Source: a bacterium
GTDB lineage: Bacteria > Actinomycetota > Acidimicrobiia > Acidimicrobiales > CATQHL01
Assembly: GCA_026708055.1 (NCBI GenBank)
Contig: JAPOVS010000022.1
Span: forward strand, 19,125-83,124
Direction: 5' to 3'
Length of the DNA: 64,000 nt
Shown: positions 54,901 through 63,900 of the stretch, piece after piece
Position numbering within the stretch: position 1 is the stretch's first letter
Layout of the letters: each line of letters starts with the position of its first letter
Program-made: the position numbers and the translations under genes
Notes under the pieces: model-generated
The model's input: only the letters and a program-made list of their open reading frames with translations
The model's database searches: none
Told to the model about the DNA's origin: nothing

Positions 54901-57900
54901 CGGCGACAGCGCCCAGCGTGTAGCCGTCGCCGGGGTTCAGCGTCAGGATCACCGTCTCGGCCCCCTCCCGGTCGCTGTCGTCGGTGACGGCCACGGGGAT
55001 GTTCACGCTGGTGGCGCCAACCGGCACGGTCACCGTGGCGCTGTCGCCAGTGACGCCGGTTATGGCGTAGTCCGTGCCGCGGGTCGCCGTGCCGGAGAGG
55101 GTGTAGTTCAGGGTGATGGCCCCTCCCGCCGCGGGGGAGACGTTCACCGTCACGTTGACCGTGCCCGCGTCCTCCTCGACGCTCTGCGCCGCCTGAGCGA
55201 ACTGCGTCTCCGCCGCCGCGGTGAACACCGGCGACAGCACGTAGAAGTTTCTCATCAAGGTGGCGGCATTCTTCTGGTCGCTGCGGCTGAGGGGGGTGCG
55301 CCCGGGGCGGCTGAGGGGGCTCAGCGCCGCGTACTGCACCTGGGAGGTCCCCAGTTCGTGGCCGTCGTTGCCGGTGCCGTCGGCGTTGCTGCCCGTCCAG
55401 ATGAAGGCGTTGCCGCCCCGTCCGTTGCCGGTCTGGCAGCGGTCGAAGTTCGTCTGGCCGGCGTCGGTGTCGCCGACCCACCGCCCGTCGTAGAAGTCGA
55501 AGTAGTTGTTCGCGATCCTGTCGTTGCCGCCCATCCAGTAGATCAGGATGCCGCTGCTGTTCTGCGCGGTGGAGCCGTCGGTGTAGGCGCCGCCGCTCCA
55601 CATGCCTGTGTTCACGCGCGCGTCCACAGCGGCGGTGCTGCCGACTATGCGCAGCAGGCCCGCGTACGGGTTCAGCGAGTCGTGCCCGTGCGCCAAGTGG
55701 CTCTGCCACGCGTAGGTGTTGTAGGCCCTGATGTCGGTGGAGGTGGCGTCCCGGTCGGTGCGGCACAGGACGTACAGCAGGCGGAACGGCTGGCCCGGGC
55801 CCACCCCCGCCGGCTTCAGCGCCCAGTTGGACGCCACGTTGAGGGCGCCCGTCTCGTCGTCGGTGACAGCGAAGATGAGAGGCGACCCCGCCGGCGTGCC
55901 CAGGGAGACGCCCGTGCCGCTGGGCAGCCGCGTCCCCGTGCCGTAGGCGATGACCGCCGCCGGGTTCGTCCGGTCATCGTTGTCCTGCGGCGTGAAGCGC
56001 AGCACCGCGCTCGTCGCCCCCGCGGCGAGGCGCACTGCCGGGTTCTGGGCGCTGTGGGGCGCGCTGGTCAGCAGCGTCACGCCCGTCTGCGTCGCGGGCT
56101 GCAGCGCGAACGTGTAGTCGGTGCTGACCGTCACGCCCGTCACGGTCAGCGGCACCGTCACCGTCTCGCTGCCTGTCAGGGCGCGGCCCAAGGTGATGGT
56201 CACGTCCTTGTAGCCCGCCGCGCCCGCGCCGCCCTCGGTCACCTCGCCCGCCGTCGTGGACAGCGTGAGGCTAAGCGAGGTGGCCGAGTCGTCGTCGGTC
56301 AGATCGATGGTCGAGCTGTTGATGACCGCTCCCGTCTCGGTCGCCGACAGCGTGATGACCTCGTTGCTCTCGATCACCTCGTCGTCGGTGGGCGTGAGGG
56401 TGAAGGTGGCCGTGCCCGAGGCGGCGCCGGCGGCGATGGGCAGAGCCACCGACGCCGGCGCGGTGAAGCCCACGACGTTCGCGCCGCCGGAGCCGGCGAT
56501 GTTCACCGTCAGCGTCACAGCGGCCTCGAAGCGGGTCGTGCCCTGCAGCGTCGCGGTCACCGTGACCTGCGTGGCGCCGGCGAACTCCGCCACCGTCGCC
56601 GGACTCGCCGACAGCGTCACCTCCGGCGGGGCGTCGTCGTCGGTGATGGTGATCGTCGTGGAGGGGTTCGCCCCGAGGTCCCAGTTGGTGCCGTCGCTCA
56701 GCGTGATGACGATGGTCTCCGCCTCGTCGTCGAAGACGTCGTCGAGGACGGTGACCGTGAGGGTGCTGTCGCTGTCGCCCGCGGCCGGCGTGAAGCTGGC
56801 GCCGCCGGTGCGGGTGTAGTCCTTGCCGCTGCCCTCTGTGGCCGTGCCCGTCACGGTGAAGGGGACGGTCAGGCCGATCAGCGCTTCGGGCGTGTAGTTG
56901 ACCCGCACCTGCACCGTGCGCCCGGCCCCCGCCGCCTCCGTCGCCGTGTCGGCGGTCTGGTCGAAGGACACCAGGGTGATCTGGGAGCGGTTCATGATGG
57001 TGAACTGCGGCGCGCTGTCCGTCGGGGTGGCGACGCCGCCGCCCATGCCCACAGTCGTCGGCGTCCCCATGCCGATGTCCACCGTCTCGTTCGGCTCGAC
57101 GGGGGTGGTGTTGGCGTCCAGCACCGCCGCCATGGTGATGGTGGCGTGCTGCGCGCCGTTGGCGAAGACCACACGCGGGTTGTTGCCTGCGTCGGTGCTG
57201 TTGATGTCCGGGCAGGTCACGCTGGTGCCGGAGCACTCGAAGGTGTAGTCCGTGCCGCGCGTCGCCGTGCCGGCGAAGGTCAGCGGCACCGTCACCGTCT
57301 CGCCGGAGACCAGCCGCCGCCCCAGCGACATGGTGAACGTCTTGTCGAGTCCCTCCGTCACGTTGGCCGACGTCCCCGTCAGCGAGAGCGAGGTGACCTC
57401 CCCGTCGGTCACCCGCACCGTCGCCAAGTCGTTCGGCGAGCTGGCGGCGGCGTACCCCGTCCCGCCGATCACGCGCACCTCCACGCCGCCGTCGGGCTCG
57501 TCGACGCTGTCGTTCACCGTGGGCACCGAGTAGTCCGCGGACGTGACCGTGCTGGTGAAGGTCACCGCGTTCTCCTTGTTCGCCCGGTCGGCGCTCGAGG
57601 TGTATGAGGGCTTGCCGGACTCGTCGGTTATGAACAACGTGACCCCGACAGACTCGGTCGGCGCGGGGGAGATGCTGACCGTGACCACCGCGGGCGAGCC
57701 CTCCGCCACCGACTCTCCCCCGGTCTTGGGGACGACCGACACCGTGGGGCGCTGGTCCGCCTTCAGCACCGGCGACAGGCCGTAGAAGGGCCGCGTGTTC
57801 GTGTTCGCCGCCGTCGAGCCGCTGCCGAGCGGCGCGCGGCCCGAGCCGCTGTCACCCAAGTAGCCGAGCGTCACCGTCGCGGCGCCCAACGGGTTGGCGG

Positions 57901-60900
57901 ACTTCGCGCCGGCGCTCGTCGAGCCCGTGAAGTAGCCCGCTGCGTTCACCGTCGCCGCCGTCCCGCTCTCGTCGTACGGCGTCTGGTTCAGCCACTCGCC
58001 CCGGAAATCGAAATAGGACCCCAGCCGCTCCGCATGCACCGCGTTGCCCAGCCAATACACCTCCTTGCTGGTATCGCCCGTGCTGAAGCCGGCGTGCGCC
58101 GAGGCGTCCACCGCGGAGGTGCTGCCCACCACCGTGAAGAACCCCGCGTACGGGACGATGTCCTCGTGTCCCTCCGCCAGCGCCGAGCGGATGAAGAAGT
58201 CGTAGTCGGCGATGTCCGTGGACGAGGCGTCCCGCGCCCCCGAAGTTGCGAACACCAGCCGGAACTCGTAGCCCGGGAGGATGTTGAGGGCCGTCGGGCG
58301 CAGCGGCGAGTCCCACGGGAACAGGATGTCGCCCGTCTCGTCGTCGGTCACCACGAAGCCGACCGGCCCGCCCGCCGGCGACCCGAAGTCCAAGCCGCCG
58401 CCCGCCGCCGCGCCGCTGCCGTAGCGGACGAGCGCGAACGGCTGGGTGCGGTCGTTGTCGGGCTGCGCCGTGAACCGCAGCACCGCCGCCGACGCCCCGG
58501 CCTGGAACTTCACCGCCGGGTTCTGCGCGCTGAACGGGCTCGTCGTGGTGTCGACGGTGACGCTCGTGTTCGTGCCGTGCAACCCCAGGGTGTAGTCCGA
58601 GGCCACCGTCACGCCCACCACCTCCACGGGCACGGTGATGGTCTCGGCGCCCGTCAGCGCCCGGCTGAGCGTCAAGGTGATGTCCTTGGTGCCCCCGTCC
58701 TCCGCCACCGCCCCCGTCGGCGCGGTCATCGTCACCGTCGTCGGCTCGTCGTCGGTGATCGTGACATCGACAGCGGGCATCACGATGGCGTTGCCGTGCA
58801 CGTCGGTGGCCGTGGCGGACACCGTGACGGTCTCGTCGTACTCGTCGTTGCTGTCGTTGGTGGGCGTCAGCGTGAAACTGCCGGAGAACTGCGCGGAGGA
58901 GCCCTTGGTGATCGTCACCGGGCTGATGCTCGACGCGGTGAAGTCCACGACGTTGGCGCTGCCGGAGCCGGCCGCGGCGACGGCCACCGCGATGTCCTTG
59001 CCGTAGGTCGTGCCGCCCGTCCCCGTCTGCACCTGCAGCGTGAAATTGATCGTCCGGGCGCCGCCGTCCTCGGTGATGCTCGTCGGGCTCACCCCGAAGG
59101 AGATGCCCGCCGGGGCGGCGTCGTCGTCGGTGAGGGTCACGGACGCGCCGGCGACGGTCACCCCCGCCAGCGTGCCCGTCAGCGCCGCCGCGCCCGACGC
59201 CTCGTCCCAGGTGTTGGTCCGCGGCGACAGCGTGAACATCGCCGTCCCCGTACTCGACCCCGCGGGGATGTTCACGTTGAAGCTGTTCACCTGCGTGAAC
59301 CCCACGCGGCCCACCGCGTTGTGGCCCGCCACCGACACCGCGACCGTCTTCGCTGTTCCGAAGGTGGTCGTGCCCTGCACCGTCGCCGTCACCGTGACGA
59401 CCTGCGAGCCGCCCGCGACGCCTTCGGAGACCGTCGTGGGCGATGTGCTCAACGCCACGTCGGTCGGCGCGGCGTCGTCGTCGGTGAGGGTGATGGTCTC
59501 GTCGGTGAACGTCACGCCCGTCGCCGGGGTGATGGCGTGGCCCGTCACGTCGATCGTCTCGTTGATTTCGTCCACGGAGTCGTTGGCGGGCGTGAGGGTG
59601 AACGTCTGGTCCCCGTCGTCGGCGCCCGCGGCGATGGTGATCGTGAAGTCCGCCACCGGCGAGAAGTCCACGGCGTGCGCCGTGCCGCTGCCCCGCACCC
59701 GCACCGTCACCGTCTGCGCGACGCCGAAACGCGTGGTCCCGCCGACTGTGGCCGTCACGGTGATGGTCTGCGCCCCGCCCTCCTCGGCCACCGAATCGTC
59801 GTCCACGGTCAGCGTCACGCCGGTCGGCGCGGCGTCGTCGTCGATCACCTCTGCCTCCACCTCGTCGATGGTCATGGCAGTGGTGTACTTGCCGTTGGTG
59901 TCGCCAGTCTGTACCGCGTGGGTGATGTCGATGCTGCGCTTGTCGCCGGGGTTGTCGATGTTGTCCTGCACGCCCTGCACCGTCACCGTCTGCGGGCTGT
60001 TCCAGTTCGACACCGTGAACACCAAGTCCTCCGTGGCCGTGTACGCCGTTGCCGTGTCGGGGCCGTCCACCCGCACCACCGTGCCCGACGTGGGATTCGC
60101 GCCGGTCGTCGTCCCCGTCGACACCCGGATCGTCACGCTGCTCAAAGGCTTCGAGTCCAGCACCACCGTGTAGGTGTCGGTCGCCGTGGGCGTGCCGTCC
60201 TCGTCTACCTGCGTGTTGGCCGGGTCGCCCGACTCCGTCACCGTCACGCCCGCTGTGTCGGCGTCGGTGATCGTGATGGTCTGGGAGGTCGCGAGCGTCG
60301 CGTGCGCCACCACGCCCTCGGGCAGCCTCCCGAACTCCAGGACGAACGTCTCCATGTTCTCGTCCTCGTCGACGCGGTCCGCCACCGCAGTGAGGGTGAC
60401 GGTGCCGCTCATCGCCCCGCTGGCGATGCTCACGGCGCTCACCGCGGTGCCGTCCTTGGTGAGCGTGAAGTCCGCCGCCGACGCCGTCGGGTTGCCGCCG
60501 GCGCGCATCCGCACCGGGATCATCAACGCCTTCGGCGCCGCGGCGCCCAGGTTCACCGTCACCGTCAGAGTCGAGCCCTCGGTCACGTTCCCGCCGCCGC
60601 TGACCGCCAGGCTCGCCTCCACGCCCTCCACCGTGAACACCGGCGACATGCCGTAGAAGGCGTAGCTACTGCTTCTGGACGGGGATGAGCTGCTGATCTG
60701 GTCGGCCGAGAGCCGCCCGGCCCGCGGGGCGGTCTGGCCGAGCCGCTGGGTTGAAGTCGCGTAGGCCGTGCCGTCCGGGTTGCTGCCGGTCCAGACCCAT
60801 ATGTTGCCTCGCTCATCGCCTGCCTGGTTGCGGGCGCGTGAGCTCTGGTCGGTGCCGCCGTCCCAGGAACCGTCGAAGAAGTCGTGGTAGTGGTCGGCCA

Positions 60901-63900
60901 CCTTGTCGCCGTTCAGCCACCAAATGGAGATGCCGTCGCTGTCCATGCTTGTGGAGGTGGAGCCGTCCGTGTGGGCGTTGCTTGCCCACATGCCCGTGTT
61001 CTCTCGCGCGTTCCCGTCGAGCTCCGTGCTGCCCAGCACCGTGATGAACCCGGCGTAGGGCTGGATCGACGCGTGGCCCGTGGCGGCGACCTGTCGCTGG
61101 ATCCAGAGGTTGTACTGCCGTATCTGTGTGGGCGTGGCATCCCTGGTCTGCGATGTCACGAAGAACAGGCGGAACTTACCCGCGGCTGCCACACCCGACG
61201 GCTTCAACGGCCAATCACGCGGCACCTCTATATCGCCCGTCTCGTCGTCGACGATGATCATGAAGACGTCGCCTGATGTGGTCACCGTGGGCGTAAAGTT
61301 GCTCTTCACCACGCTGCCGTGGAAGTCGATGAGGATTGCCGGCTCCGTGCGTTCGGTGTTGTCGACGGCCACGAGCCGCAGCGTCGCCGTCGTCGGGTTG
61401 CTGGAGTGCGCCGAGAACACCAGCGCCGGGTTCTGCGCCGAGTAGGGGCTGCTCGTGCTGAGCGTCACGCCGTTCTGCGTCGCTGGATGGAGCGCGAAGG
61501 TGTAGTCGTCGGTCACCGTCGCGCCGCGCACCCGCAGCGGCACGGTGATCGTCTCCGAGCCGCTCAGCGCGTAGCCGAGCGTGACGGTGATGTCCTCGTC
61601 TTCCGTCCCGTCCGTTGCGCCCTCTCGCGGCCAGTGGTTGTTCGACGTCATGGTGACCGTCTGCGTCGGCAGCACGTTGGTGATGTTCAGCGAGCCGGCG
61701 CTGTCGGTAGCCGAGGCGCCGCCGCCGAGGTCGGTGCCCGAGGTCGAGGTCAGCGTCCCCAGGCCGACGTCCACCGTCTCGATGCTCTCCCGCAGGCCGG
61801 CGCCGCTGGTCTCCTGTACGGCGGTCAGCCTCAGCGTCGCCGCCGTCGTCGGAGTGGCGGTGGGGCCGGTGAAGGTGACAGTGGCGGTGCCGGTGTTCAG
61901 GTTGGCGCAGGCCACACCCGTCGGCAGCGGCGACGGGCACGCCAGCGTGTAGTCGGAGTTCCGGGCGGCCGTGCCGCTGAAGGTCAGCGTCACCGGCAGG
62001 ACCTCGGGCGCCACCAGGGGCCGCCCCAGCGTGATGGTGTAGTCGTGCGCGGCGCCCTCGGCCACGCCCGCGGCCGAGCCCCGCGTGAGGGTCACCGAAG
62101 TCGCCTCGCCGTCGGTGACGGTGACGCTGGCGGACGTCGTCGAGCCGAGCTTGTAGACGTTGCCGCCGGCGCCCAGGGTGACGGTCACCGAGCCGTCGGG
62201 CTCGTCGTTGCTGTCGTTGACCGTCGCCACGCTGAAGTTGGCGCTGGCCGAGCCGCCTGGGATGGTCACGCTCTTGCCGGCCCCCTCGTTGCCCGCGGCC
62301 ACATAGTCGCCGGTCGCCTCCGAGACGGTCAGGCTCACGGTGAGGTTCGTGCCCGAGGCCGGCGCGGGGCTGGCGGTCACGGTGAAGACCGCCGGCGAAC
62401 CCTCCGCCACCGACGCCGCGCTCGGCGCGACGGTCACCGTGGGGCGGGTGTCGGTCACCACCGCCACCGCCACCTCCGCGCCCGACACGGTGCCCGTCGG
62501 GTAGTCCGTCGTATCGTTCGTGGTCTGGATGCTGTGGGTGACAGTCGCCTCATCGCCGGCCGCCGCCCCCGACGCGGAGGTCACCGTCACCGTCTGCGGC
62601 GTGCTCCAGATGTTGGCGCCGGAGGCCGCGAACGTCAGCGTCGCCGGATTCACCGTCGCATGCGTCGTGTCGCTGGAGGTCACACTCACCGTCACGCTGC
62701 CCGCCGGCACCGTGTTCAACTGCACCGTGTAGGTGGCGGTGCCCGCGTTGGCGAACACTTCCAGGCTCGTCGGCGTCAGCGTCAGGCCGGGCTCAGCGAC
62801 CTCGTCGTCGTCGCGGGTCAGCACGGTGAAGCCCATCGGGTCGGCGGCGTAGCCGGTGACGGCGTGGGTGACCATGACGGCCTCATCCAGGCCGTTCACG
62901 TCGTCGCGGGCGGTGACGTTCACCGTCTGCGGCGTGCTCCAGTTGCCGCCGCTCCCGCTGGTGAAGGTCAGCGTCACCGATGCGCCCGGCGTCCCGCCGG
63001 AGTCGACGTGCACCGCACCGGGATTCCCGGATGTGACGACCACGGTCGTAGTCATGCCCGGGTCCGTGTTCAGCGCGATGGTGTAGGAGCCCGTGTTGTG
63101 GTTCTCGTCGCCCTCGACGAGCGTGATCTGCCGCGTCGCCGGCGCGATCACCAGCTCGTCCTTGTCGTCGTCGAGGTAGGTGACGATCACGTTCGGCACG
63201 GTCATCGTGGTCGGATAGTGGATGCTGGTGCTGGCGCTGATGCTGTTGGCGATGGTGAACGTCTCGTCCACCTGGTTGTCGTCCTGGGGGCTGATCACGA
63301 AGACGAAGCGCGGGCTGTCCCAGGTGTCCGAGTCGAACGTGGTCGACACAGGCGTCCCCGCGCCCTCGGGGGTGGCCGTGACCGTGACGGTGGAGCCGGC
63401 GCCGGGGTCCGAGTTGAGCGAGATGGAATAGCCGCCGAGGGCGCCCTCATCAAGCCTGAGCGCCGTCGGCGTGACCAGCACTTTCGGCCCGTTGTCGTCC
63501 ACCAGGACCGTGACCGGCGGCCCGCTGGTGACCGTGCCGTAGCCGCTGACGGCGAAGGTGACCTCCACCGTCTCGTCATCGGAGTCGGCGTCGTTCGCCG
63601 GGCTGACGGTGATGGTCCGCCCGGTCATGTAGTTGCTTGCATCCAGCGTGATGGCGGCGGAGACGGTCACCGCGCCCGGGTCGGCCGATGTCGGCGTGAT
63701 GGTGACCGTTCCGCCCGGGTCGGTGCGCAGGGTGACGGTCAGGTTCTCGCCGCCGGCGCCCTCGGTGAGCTGCACGCCGCGGTTGTCCTTGGACAGATCG
63801 CGCGTCCCCTGCTTGACGATGACCGCCGGGCTCGAGTCCTCCACCGCGAGCACAATCTCCGGCCCGACCGTGACGCCCGGGTAGCCCGTCACCGCCATGG

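Noticed and set aside
49827..55766. Very long alternative open frames (1,979 residues on minus, others of 1,000 or more on plus) inside the giant gene
   Set aside because: They read as Arg/Gly/Pro-rich shadow sequence without domains; the Calx-beta frame is clearly the real one.
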